From Lunularia cruciata (taxonomy: Eukaryota; Streptophyta; Marchantiopsida; Lunulariales; Lunulariaceae): a stretch of DNA of 64,000 nucleotides. Under the pieces are notes generated by a model. It saw only the letters and a list, made by a program, of their open reading frames with translations. It ran no database searches and was not told where the DNA came from. The position numbers and the translations under genes are program-made. The stretch's first letter is position 1. Every line of letters starts with the position of its first letter. The stretch is from NCBI GenBank assembly GCA_948567375.1, contig OX419758.1, forward strand, positions 2,609,001 through 2,673,000, given 5' to 3'. Positions 34,786 through 44,765 of the stretch are shown piece by piece.

Positions 34786-34790
34786 GTGTG

Positions 34791-36094
34791 TCCATAGTCC
34801 AAAAGGAAATTGGTGCATATTGGCCACTTGGAGAAATTTCACTTAGTTCTGCAATTATTGGAACATCATTATGCATTGTGGTCTCCCACCCTATTGACAA
34901 TGACCCTAAACCCATAGACAAGGGCTTGAGACCAATCGGCAAGCATTGCCATATACAAGATGTTGGTTATGACAAACCTGCAACATATGAAGTTGAAAGG
35001 ATGACCCAAAGGAGCTAAAAATAGGGCCTAGAGTTCCACCGCAAGAGACCCTTAAATCTTGAGCTGAATGCACATATATGTGCTTAATGCATTAGTAACT
35101 ACATTATCACTTTGTCTTCAATGTGCTTAAGGTGTCCAAATTCATCTATAACATTTGAGACTGCATTTATTCAAAATCCCCGACATATTAGAAAGAGGTT
35201 ACGGCTACTTTGTAGAGATCTTAATCGGCACACAATGCATCCTTGTGCACCTTCAAGAATTCTTTTATGTTCATGATCATGTTTTTGTACGTTAGGCTAT
35301 AGCATATTTTTAGCATGACAGGCAGCTAGTCAAGGCATTTTGGGAATGGGATTTCAAACTCTCCATGTCTAACAAGTAGAGCACAAATAGATTATTTTTA
35401 TATGGAGCAATTGAGTATACATTTAACTATACTTATATTTGGTTCCATAGGAAGGTCACAATTCACTATAAAAGACTCTTCATACCACTCTAATTCATAG
35501 TCAAGTTTGCCTTTTAAGATTGAATGAGTGCGTTGAATTTATTAATGCCAATGGATCACATACATCAGGAGGAGTAGAGCAAGAGTGATATTGTGGAGCG
35601 CTTTTTGCTTTCATGGAGCACTATATGAAGAGAGTAGAATTGACATTAAACATCATGCTAGATGATATTTGCTCCACCTAAATTTTATCTCAGTACTACA
35701 ATCTGGTTTTACTCTAGTCATTCGTGTAATGGTTATAAATTGGAAGGTAATTTTTGCTATCTGCCATCATATTGTCGTGTTTTTCAAAATAACTTTTTGA
35801 CCATTGAATGAATCTCATAGGCATTGATTGATGAATCAAGCATAAGATCCCCTTGATTCATCTCATGCAAGGTCTGTCTCCAAATCCTAAGAGAGGAAAC
35901 TCATGGATTTGGAAATGGAGGCCAAATGAGGGAAGTAGAGTGAAGTGGACTACATTCATAACTTTGTCTCCAAATCCTCCTGAAGGAAACTCATAGATTT
36001 GGAAATGGAGGCTAGCTGTAGGAAGCAGTGTGAAGTGAACTACATTTGTAGAGATTGGCTTGGGACATGATATAAAGTGTGCAATGCCTCACGC
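34791..36094 (+). other. Right part of the MULE, non-coding and C-terminal remnant
   Basis: The frame continuing after the solo LTR (34791-35018, IGAYWPLGEISLSSAI) may be the end of the transposase but has no diagnostic motif. Further right no frame is kept. A unit of 90 bp is tandemly duplicated with divergence (from about 35875 and 35965, both starting TGTCTCCAAATCCT), subterminal to the right inverted repeat. Confidence 0.55.
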
Positions 36095-36200
36095 TAGTTG
36101 CTGTATGATTACAATCATAATGGTCATGTTACTAAACTAACCTTTTGCTTGATTAGGTGTGGTGGAAATAGTAAATTGCACTATGGAAATAGCAAGTTTC
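36095..36200 (-). repeat. Right terminal inverted repeat of the MULE
   Basis: Reverse complement of the left repeat: GTATGATTACAATCATAATG, then GTTACTAAACTAACC, then GATTAGGTGTG, ending GGAAATAGCAAGTTTC at 36200. Confidence 0.85.
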
Positions 36201-36647
36201 TAATCAATATAGTTAGGTTATATTATTTTAACGGTTGTCTCATTAATAATGTAGAGATAAATAATTTGAGATTATAGAAGTATTGTATTTGTATCCAAAA
36301 TGCCTTTCATATTTTATTTCAAAGTATCAACTTTGAGGTAAATTACATAAATTAATTTAAGAAGTAAAATATACTATGGTTAAATTGGAGTATTTCAATA
36401 AACTGAATTTGCATGTGGAAATAGCAAGTTTCTAATCAATATAGTTAGGTTATATTATTTTAACGGTTGTCTCATTAATAATGTAGAGATAAATAATTTG
36501 AGATTATAGAAGTATTGTATTTGTATCCAAAATGCCTTTCATATTTTATTTCAAAGTATCAACTTTGAGGTAAATTACATAAATTAATTTAAGAAGTAAA
36601 ATATACTATGGTTAAATTGGAGTATTTCAATAAACTGAATTTGCATG
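36184..36647. repeat. Identical 232-bp tandem duplication at the MULE edge
   Basis: The unit starting TGGAAATAGCAAGTTTC at 36184 recurs at 36416 with a period of 232 bp. The two copies read identically by eye. The unit includes the last 17 bp of the MULE inverted repeat, so a second MULE-like terminus is created at 36416-36432. Confidence 0.95.
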
Positions 36648-36936
36648 CATGCATACATTTATTCGTGAATTTTTAGTACATAAGAAATAATTACTTTAGA
36701 TATAATTCAAAAGGAATAGTTAGAGTGATATAATTTGAATATTGATTGTTGAGCTTAATACAGAAGTTGGTTACTGCTTATACAAAATTAGTTTTTATTT
36801 ATTTTTCTAAAATCTAAAATCTAAAATAAATTTTTAAGAAATTGATTTTGCAGATTAACTCTTCAAGAAAATTTGATTAAAAATATTTATAGTATTAGAT
36901 ATTAGATAAAAACATATTAAGTGATATAGTGAAATT

Positions 36937-37728
36937 CAAAAAGAAAGGTGACCACATAGGAAAAACGAAGGATGGGAAGACCACATCAAGTCGTACAAGG
37001 GAGAGACAAAAAAGGTAATATGGGGCTAAGCTCCAATAGGGTCTATATGAGAAATCTACCCTACCGCACCTAAGATATCCGAACTATGCAAGTAGTACCA
37101 TCTACACATACCTGGAGCATCCGAAGAAACATCACCTAATGTGATTGCTCTCCTATGGATTGCACCAACCATTGCTATCTGTAGAGCAATGGACACACGC
37201 TATCTAAAATATGCTACAAAGTATGAGAGTGAGAGTGGTACTCCCTGACGCCTAACATGATAACCTTTCGTGCACTCCCTGACAAATTTGTCAAGTGTCG
37301 TGTCCATCGCTCCATATAACTCCAAGGCTAGAGGAACAAAGAGGTGCCATTGTTGCATGCCCTTATACTTGGAGACCTTGCGACTTGCTACTACACTCAC
37401 CGCCCATCCAGGGAGATGGGTAATTACTCCCTCCGAAATTGTGTCCCGCATAGGGTCTGTAATCACATCCACTACTGTCACTTGATCATCTCGGACCAAG
37501 TATAAGTTTGCCCTGACAAGTGTCGTCTGCAAAGCATACAAATGCTCACTCCAAGCCAAGTATCCACTCTCTCGTGCCATAGCAAACATTATGTCCCTAA
37601 TGGTTTCATGGGTAGCTATCCTCTATCCTCCAAAAGGACACTATGTCATGTGGACCGCTGCTGCAGCTAGTGCTGAACCACACTCACAAGTGAATAATGA
37701 AGATGCAGATGGGTGGACCAGATGGGCA
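36937..37728 (-). mobile_element. 5'-truncated copy of the RLE-type non-LTR element
   Basis: The minus strand holds the knuckle region and the endonuclease domain in one open frame of 129 codons (37200-37589: AMARESGYLAWSEHLYALQT, then RKVSKYKGMQQWHLFVPLAL, then DKFVRECTKGYHVRRQGVP), then the 3' UTR and tail CTATGTGGTCACCTTTC. It is flanked by 14-bp direct repeats GATATAGTRAAATT (36923-36936 and 37729-37742, one difference). This is the best-preserved endonuclease domain in the window. Plus-strand frames at 37270 and 37591 are shadows. Confidence 0.88.
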
Positions 37729-37818
37729 GATATAGTAAAATTTAGATATGGGCTTGTCCGTTTAACCAGACCCAAGATTAGTAGTTGTTTAACCAAACAA
37801 AGGACATGCCGCGCGTCC

Positions 37819-37868
37819 CATAACTGGCAATCCTCGCATTTTTGGTCATGCGAGGATTGTCAGTTATG
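37819..37868. repeat. Short, nearly perfect inverted repeat (hairpin)
   Basis: Arms of 21 bp, CATAACTGGCAATCCTCGCAT (37819-37839, here quoted only as start CATAACTGG and end CTCGCAT) and its complement at 37848-37868, with a single G-U type mismatch and an 8-base loop TTTTGGTC. It lies 90 bp right of the truncated end of the non-LTR copy. Could be a foldback or MITE relic, or a structured RNA; nothing else supports either. Confidence 0.8.
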
Positions 37869-40800
37869 AAGTGATTTTGTATTCTTTTATAATGAAGATA
37901 ACAGTCACATGGTTATAATCCATAATTATGCCAGGATTGAGAATGTAATTTATGTTCTACATTAACATTTAATTTGACTCCACATGGTAACATTGACACT
38001 TTCTAAATTAAAAACTAATAATAATGTTTTCTGGCGAAAGTCTGCTCTAGCTTCAACAACTTAGTCTATTATAAAGACGTCAAAAATTACAATATGAGGT
38101 CTGATAATTATGACGGTGGAATAATCCTTAGGTCCTGCAGTTAAGTTGCAGTGAAGTCGGTGTAGCTAAGTTGACACAATGAGAGTTAAATAGATTTTGG
38201 TTCATGTTTCCTTTTTTCTCATTCACGCACCTTTTTGATCCTAATAGATCTTTGGGGTTCTATTAAATCTTTGGGCCAACTTGAAATAGGATAAAGCAAC
38301 AAACGTTTCTCGGAATAGGATCGAGTCCAAGGGATTTTCTCTACTTGCTTTTATTATTTTAGATGAAAATTATCCTCGAGACTACTTTCAAATTTGAAGA
38401 TTTTAATTTTTATCTTTGGACCAAAATTATCATACTGAATGAATATGGCGGGTCTATTCGAGAAAATTTCCATTTCGCTCGTACTATATTAGTGCTTTCA
38501 AGGGTGAGAAAAATTCCGAATTTTCTGGGTATTCTGTGTAGATTATTTATATAGCATCATGCTTTTGTTATGTCCATACTTTTTTTTCTTGAAATTATTA
38601 TCGTAGTATTCGTCTGGAATTTTGTACTTTAATTTTCAAGTAAGTTATCACAAGCAAATTTGGGAGAGGCCAGCTAGCTACAGTTTTGTGAGTAGGAGTA
38701 AAGTGAAGACGAAAGAGATGAAATCAGACCTGTTTTCACAATGACACCATATATTAAATTAAAGATAAATATTTATGATAGAATATTATGTGGACTCCTT
38801 TAGCATATTAACTCGATAGTTAGCTTCTACTAATATACATAAATAAATAAATTTTGAAATTGTATAGAATTGATGGACTCCGATCTCTCTTCTATGGGAA
38901 GGAAGTTGCTTGTTTATAGAAGACCAGATTTTGATCTTCAATTGTTTTCATGTCACTTTAGTATCTCATGATTCATTCTCTATTATGAATCAGTTATTTA
39001 GTGCTTAATTTTTAGTCAGGATGGTATTTTGCAAAAGTGCATGTCCTCAGAGCATATTGCCCCAAACAACCCTTAATTCAATAAGAATCAAATTGAAATA
39101 AACCAGAGCTTGTGCTGCTTTAAGGTGAGAATATTTCCATTTCTTCTCTTCCAATCTAAACGTAATATCAATAAGTTATCTTATGCTTCTCGTGTTGTTT
39201 GCAATCGTTTAGCAAGAAATTTCCTCTTACTCAACCCTCATGCTACATTTTTCTTGACACTCTTATAACATAGCATAACACGCGTGAACAAGAGGGACCT
39301 CATCTTGATTTGCATAATGAAAGCTGTTCAACGACGATAAACCACAGGACACATTTGTTACAAGTAGTTTAGCACTGATTAGAAATTCGCTCAAATTTAT
39401 TACAAGCCACAGATGCTTCTTAGAATTTGTAGTTCAGGTCTGACAGAAACTATAATACGTGAAGACGAAGGAATCAGTCTGGTGATATCTTTTAAGTGTA
39501 CCTAGTCTCTAGGGTAAAAATGTCTAGATCAAGCCATGTGCTCTTGTGTTCCCCAGGGCCCTTCTTGACTCTCTAGTGATTGGTGTTCTGGTCATGTGGT
39601 AGGCTCTGATCGTAGTGTTTTCTTTCGCTCTTCGGCAACTGGGTTTGTGCTCTCGTTTGTTGCAGTTGCAAAGGACCACGACTCTACATGTGGTGATTCT
39701 TTGTGTTCGATAAGTTTTCTCTTTCAACTTCTTGTTTCTTAATCCTCAATATTTAGTCACCTCATTCTGGTATCACCGAGAACTTTCAGTACAGATTGCA
39801 TCTTTGACAAATTCTTAGTACGTCCGGGAATCACCATTTACGTACATCTCCGAGTACTTTGATGTCAAGTCTATCCGTTCTATGAATATCTTCTCAGCTT
39901 CTGGTAGAAATCTCCTCCAGATTTTTGAGCCTACTCTTAGTTTCAGTCAATCCATCTGCTTCAGGAAGGACCACATTGAAACTCGAGTATACGGAATTCT
40001 TCAGACGTCATACCTGTGAATTGGCTGCTTGTAGAACATTTGTATGCAAGAATCCTCGGGCTGATTGCCTCACCCTGTTCTCCCCATATATCCTCTCATC
40101 CATTCCAAAGGTTCGTCCAGGGAAGATCTGAAGACATCACTCGTGTTTATAGCGTCGAAGGTACGTGATTTGTGGACTGTCGCTGCGTACTCAAAAGCTC
40201 ACGTCATCTTCGACGTGTACCCCCCCTCGAAAATTTCAGTAGTAGCTGCATTTCCAGGTCCATACACAGCCACTTCAATGTGGAAGACTCAAAACATCAC
40301 CCCAACAATGTACCATGCCGTAAGACGTCAAAGTGCAATTATCGACTCAATAACAAAGGAGAAACGTGTATATACACAAGTACACTGTTAAATCCTCCCA
40401 AAACTTACACCATGTTAGATATCCTAGACAGCTATTACCCCATAGGGTATAGGAATAGCTCCCACCATTTCTTCTGTTCTAAAACGAAGGACTCAACCTA
40501 AATGAATCAACAAGACTTTGACATCAACAGCGACATGTCCAGCAAGAGCATATATCCTTTATGACTAGAATTCTACCTCCTCATTAAATCTATTAGCACC
40601 GAAAGCTGCTGGTCCTTGTCGCCTACTTCACAGGACAAAACTCCTCCCAACCAGTAAATAGCGATAACCGGCCAGGCGATAGAAAAAGTAGACTTATAAG
40701 CCTTCATTGTACTTCGCCGTCGCCTTGAGCGACTAGAAAATATGGTACTGCTTAGAGCGAAAATTCAAACACCCATCACATTCAGATGGATAATTGTTGG

Positions 40801-40883
40801 TAGTAACATAGTAAAGAATGAATTTTTACAGGTTCTGGCCATTATTGCTTTGCTACTTCCTACTCATTTTTTGCACGGATTGC
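37869..40883. other. Unassigned intergenic DNA; right end is 3' flank of the LFG-like gene
   Basis: The left part (to about 39100) is AT-rich and featureless. From about 39500 GC content rises, but frames at 39524 (minus), 39925, 40065 and 40172 show no conserved motif. The last few hundred bases are presumably the 3' UTR of the minus-strand LIFEGUARD-like gene. Confidence 0.45.
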
Positions 40884-42703
40884 CTAATCAGACCCTCCTT
40901 GGATGCTCCTTAGCACCTGTAGGATTGAGAGAAACAGGTTGATGATATCCAAGTACAGAGCTACTGAAGCCCAGATGTACTCGTCGTAGTTGTATCGCTT
41001 GATCAAGTTGTCGGTGTCGTAGACGATATAGAGACTGAAAACAAGAGCTCCTAACCCTCCATAGAGACCGGTAGCAAGACCTCCCATCGGAAAGAATATC
41101 TGCAAAAGACCACCCAGATCGTCCAAAATTTATCTTCCATACATATCTCGACGAATGGACTTTACTTGCAGCAGGTATGCAGCACCAAATCCACTCTTCC
41201 ACTTGAGTAATAGAAGAGACATAGGAAAAAGCAGACCTCAGTATCTGTAAAAAAAAATACTTGGTGCAAAATTGTACTCGCAAACGAGTCCTCATCTTCC
41301 GAAAAGTGGCCACGAATTACATCTTCCGTGTATACTATTCTGACTGGTAAAGACTCTCCAAAAAACAATTCAACTTTCTGAATCTATGTATTACTCTAAC
41401 AAGTGCGTAGATATAGCATATGTGCCCCGTTTACACATGGGAAGATAAGTAATATAGAGAAGAGGGGAGCCTGGGGCACAAACCTGAATGAACCCGAAGA
41501 TTATCATGCAAACCAAAGCTGCGAACAGTGCTGGGCCTAGGAAACCAAAGTCATGTCCCCTCTTCACGGCCCAGTAGGTATATCCAGTAAGAGCCAATAC
41601 TACTGATGCAGTACAGATCAAAGCTTCCAACACGATGAGACCTGCAATTCGGAGAATGGCACATGTCATCACATAGAATGTCTCCTTCCTTGGTGAAATG
41701 ATCGCTTCAAAAGTTGTACGCAATAAGGAACAGGATAGAAGGCCGGCAAATCGTAGAGGACATTCTTCCTAAGAAAGTCCGAGATTCTGTGATCCAGAAG
41801 CTGACTGGTATGACTCTTAAACATCACTGATCCCGTGACTGATAACACTATCAATTTCAAAATGGATAGCGAGCCGAGCAATCTGGCACAAGGCAGGCCG
41901 CTTATTGATGTAAATCTTCTTGATGGGGATGAATCTTACCAGGGGTGAAGGCGCATGAAATTCCGACAGAAAGACTTACTCCCACGGTGAACAGCCCAAG
42001 TAAAATCAGATTGGTAGGATGACTTTGAGAATAGTGATACAAGGGGATCATCACTGCACAAAACAACTCATTCAGAATCTCATTCTTAATCATTCAAAAT
42101 CACAACGAAACCTCAACTGGATACACAAGGAAGGCGCTGCCCGTCCCCTTTAGTCATGAAGCAAAAGGGGTTATGTAAAAAGAATTCCAATCGATGTCAA
42201 GACTGCTAAACCCACAATCAGCAAGACAATATCGTGTGCACATAGTTCTCTCCAATTTTCAGTTTGTGAAACTTGGAACAGAGCGGCAACTTATAGAACC
42301 ACTCCAACTTCTTCCTTACGTCCGAGCTCCCATCTTTACAAAAACTCTCAGACACACGCTGCCATAATCCAGCGCCACGAAACCAATTTCTGCATGCAAT
42401 GAAGAGAAACATCCAGCGCTATGACAATGGCAGAAAATAAAAGGAGAATGTAGATGACTCACAAATGAGTGGCAGGAGCGCAATAACGATCAACAACCAG
42501 CTGTTGCTCACAAAGAACGACTGCACAGATTCAGAAAAAACGACCACTGATGCAACCAGTGAGGTCAAAATCATCTGCGTGCTCAGAATTCCGTAGACCT
42601 TTCTCAAAAAACCCCATCTCAGACTTATATCATCAGTCATCTGGCCGGGGTACAACGCCCCCCTCCCCATCTCAAGATCCTCATATTTCGCCGACGACAT
42701 CAT
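40884..42703 (-). CDS. LFG: LIFEGUARD / BAX-inhibitor-1-like membrane protein (TMBIM family), four coding exons
   Basis: Coding exons on the minus strand: 42703-42463, 42053-41940, 41641-41484, 41099-40884, with GT-AG introns of 409, 298 and 384 bp and phases 1, 1 and 0; product about 242 residues, normal for plant LFG proteins. The start is the ATG at 42703 (MMSSAKYEDLEMGRGALYPG); the codon at 42724 is TTG. Family motifs: DDISLRWGFLRKVYGILSTQ, HPTNLILLGLFTVGVSLSVG, KRGHDFGFLGPALFAALV, then IVYDTDNLIKRYNYDEYIWA and SVALYLDIINLFLSILQVLR at the C-terminus, with seven hydrophobic segments expected. These are ER/Golgi/tonoplast-type membrane proteins that dampen cell death and stress signalling, probably through ion leak. 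All key residues look intact, so the gene is probably functional. Confidence 0.92.
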
Positions 42704-43300
42704 CTTTCCGATCCTCTGCTTCAATCTGTGAGCCCAAATTCACAGCAAACGAACCCTACTACTCACAAGACAAACCACAAAAACTCAGAACACAATCCCG
42801 AAACTTCACGACACTCTAAACATCACCACATCGTCACAAAAACGTCTTCCCCACCTGAAAACAATTCAGTACCCCTCCTCTTGCACCTTCCCAGCACCAA
42901 CCAACTCCTAAACAATGTATCCTCGATGCTTTCAACTCAACCACCAACCTTGTCACAGAAAACCTGGTCACACATCCAATTCTGCACTTCCACAAACGAG
43001 AATCCTCAACATTCACAAGCCAACACCACAAGTTCATCGATCTGACAACGTACCGTAATTCTTTTTGAGGCACCAATTGACGCTCCAAAATTGGATGGAA
43101 CTTTCTCGTCCCTTCTCTTGCCTGTTCTTCTTCGTCCTCTTCTTCGTCTGGCGTCTTCTTCGAGAAGATGATGATCGACCCTTACCTTCCAGACCACGAT
43201 ACCCTGACCTTCACCTTCGGCCTTTCGGAACCGGTGTCTGCTTTTACCCACCATTTCTCGAGTACAGCACGGGTCCACTTTCAACCGAGTCTCCAGGCTC
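42704..43300 (-). promoter_or_regulatory. 5' UTR with probable intron and promoter of the LFG-like gene
   Basis: On the minus strand a good acceptor (TTTGGGCTCACAG) ends at 42726, 22 bases before the ATG. A donor-like ACG/GTACGT with GT at 43053-43052 would define a 5' UTR intron of about 328 bp. No ATG-initiated frame joins the CDS upstream. The opposing frames at 42834-43284 and 43065-43470 have no known motif. Confidence 0.5.
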
Positions 43301-44458
43301 CGTCGAGGATCCGTCCGGGATCCAACCTACGGCCTACGTCAGCCTTCGACGGATCCGCACTCCAGTGTCGACGGACCATGAGTAAATGCCGCAGGAGTCG
43401 AAGCCGTGGGCGGTGTCAGGGATCACCAGCTGGACGGGTAGAGCTGGTGTCCTTCAAAAATGACGCGTAGGCAGGAAAAGCGGACCCTGTGAGCCGAGTT
43501 GATCGGATAGAGGGGTTTGGATACCTGGATTTGCGAGGCACTTTGCCTGAAGTTGTCGCCTCCGTTTACTGTGGTGGTGAAGTTTACCCAGGGGGTGACG
43601 TATTAATTACCCACGGTAAAGAGCGCCTTGCCTCGCCTCTTGGAAATCTACCTGTTTTCTTGTAAATTTCGAGCTCATAGAAGATTATTCTTAATCATGA
43701 ACGGATAATCTTGCTGGGCAAACCCCGCCTGAAGTTTTCGTCACCGGTTACTTCGATAGCGATATACTGCACTTGGTGACGTACATCCCTCCGGCAAAGA
43801 GGGCGTCGTGTACGGAAACTTCTCTTGAGAATTTTCGGCCTGTTTTCGGCGCATGGACAATCGTTTCCGGACCAGAAGCATGCGTGATACCACATCGCGA
43901 CAACAAAGCTGTAACTTGGGGTATTCGAAGACGAGAAAAACGAAAATATGACGGATAGAACTGGAGCACGGCGATTAGAAACGTGATGTCCTTTACAGGT
44001 TACCACCTTTCCGTCTTCAAAACGACAAAGAAGCGTATGAAAACGTAACTTGGACGTGACTTCTTTCCTGACCTTTGAAGAGAAGAAACTGTTCAAAGCA
44101 TGATGGTGTGAGTCGGATACGAGACCCTTGCTTCCTTCCGTACTTCTGCTTTCCAAACTTCAAAGTGAAGACATTAGAGCCAATGACAGACAGCCAGATA
44201 GACGTCATCTCGCTTGGCTCTAAATGGGTAAGTTTTGAACATCAACTTTAAGTTGAGGTATCATTGCTTAGCTCAGGTGACGAAGCAATGCTTTCTCACT
44301 ACGATCCTGTTTCAAGTGTAACGGTCTCCCATACATTCGTTGGATATGCTCATTTGATACTTCCAGCAGGTTCACATTTCATCAAGTTTAAACAGCACGA
44401 AGAAATCCTCAAATGACGCTATGGTACCCAAATCATCCTACCCTTCAACAACAAAAGG
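43301..44458. other. Upstream region of LFG-like gene with a diverged duplication
   Basis: Two stretches of about 115 bp, 43550-43665 and 43728-43850, look like diverged copies: both start GAAGTT-TCG-C--CCG-TTACT, both contain GGTGACGTA, AAGAG-GCG and end CTGTTTTC. Both are near the LFG-like promoter. No gene is recognised; frames at 43695-44156 (minus) and 43773 (plus) overlap and lack motifs. Confidence 0.4.
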
Positions 44459-44765
44459 TTTGAATTAATGGAACATGGACAAGATGGAGCTGTACTCTTT
44501 CAAATTATAATTTCCAATCTAGTCTGGTAAAAGAGAACGGGACCACGTAGCAAACACGAAGGATGGGAAGACTCGTTACGCCGTATAAGGGAGTACAAAA
44601 TGGGGTTAGGTCCCAATAGTATTCAAATGAGAAATCTGCTCTACTGCATCTAAGATATCCGAGTCTGGTAAAAGATAATTGAAAATGCTTGAATTGATGA
44701 AACGTCGACAAGATGGAACTGTACTCTTTTAAATATTACCTTCCAATCTAGTGTGGTAAAAGATG
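44459..44765. repeat. About 75-bp duplicated unit split by a non-LTR insertion
   Basis: The unit with GACAAGATGGAGCTGTACTC and CCAATCTAGTCTGGTAAAAG (44459-44534) recurs at 44689-44765 with a few changes (GACAAGATGGAACTGTACTC, CCAATCTAGTGTGGTAAAAG). The small non-LTR insertion lies at the right end of the first unit. Confidence 0.8.
44535..44661 (-). mobile_element. 127-bp 3'-end insertion of the non-LTR family
   Basis: The minus strand reads from GGATATCTTAGATGCAGTAG through CTCCCTTATACGGCGTAACG and the CTTCCCATCC half of the hairpin to the tail GCTACGTGGTCCCGTTC. A perfect 14-bp direct repeat AGTCTGGTAAAAGA flanks it at 44521-44534 and 44662-44675. In this copy the left half of the hairpin stem is degraded (AACGAG). 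Confidence 0.85.

Larger units (their letters stand above)
32237..36200 (+). mobile_element. Mutator-like element (MULE) with long terminal inverted repeats
   Basis: Terminal inverted repeats of roughly 105 bp start GGGACTTGCTATTTC on the left and GAAACTTGCTATTTCC (read inward) on the right. Both then share ACTATTTCCA, CACACCTAATC, GGTTAGTTTAGTAACA and TTATGATTGTAATCATACAG. Between them lies a decayed FAR1/MULE-type transposase, interrupted by a solo gypsy LTR. MULEs usually make 8-11 bp target duplications; flanks TAAATTTAA and TAATCAATA do not match convincingly. Without the LTR the element is about 3.2 kb. Confidence 0.85.

Noticed and set aside
32228-36209. Target-site duplication of the MULE
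   Set aside because: Flanking 9-mers TAAATTTAA and TAATCAATA agree at too few positions to be called a duplication.
42701-42724. Start of the LFG-like protein at 42724
   Set aside because: That codon is TTG; the first ATG of the frame is at 42703 and gives the usual LFG N-terminus.
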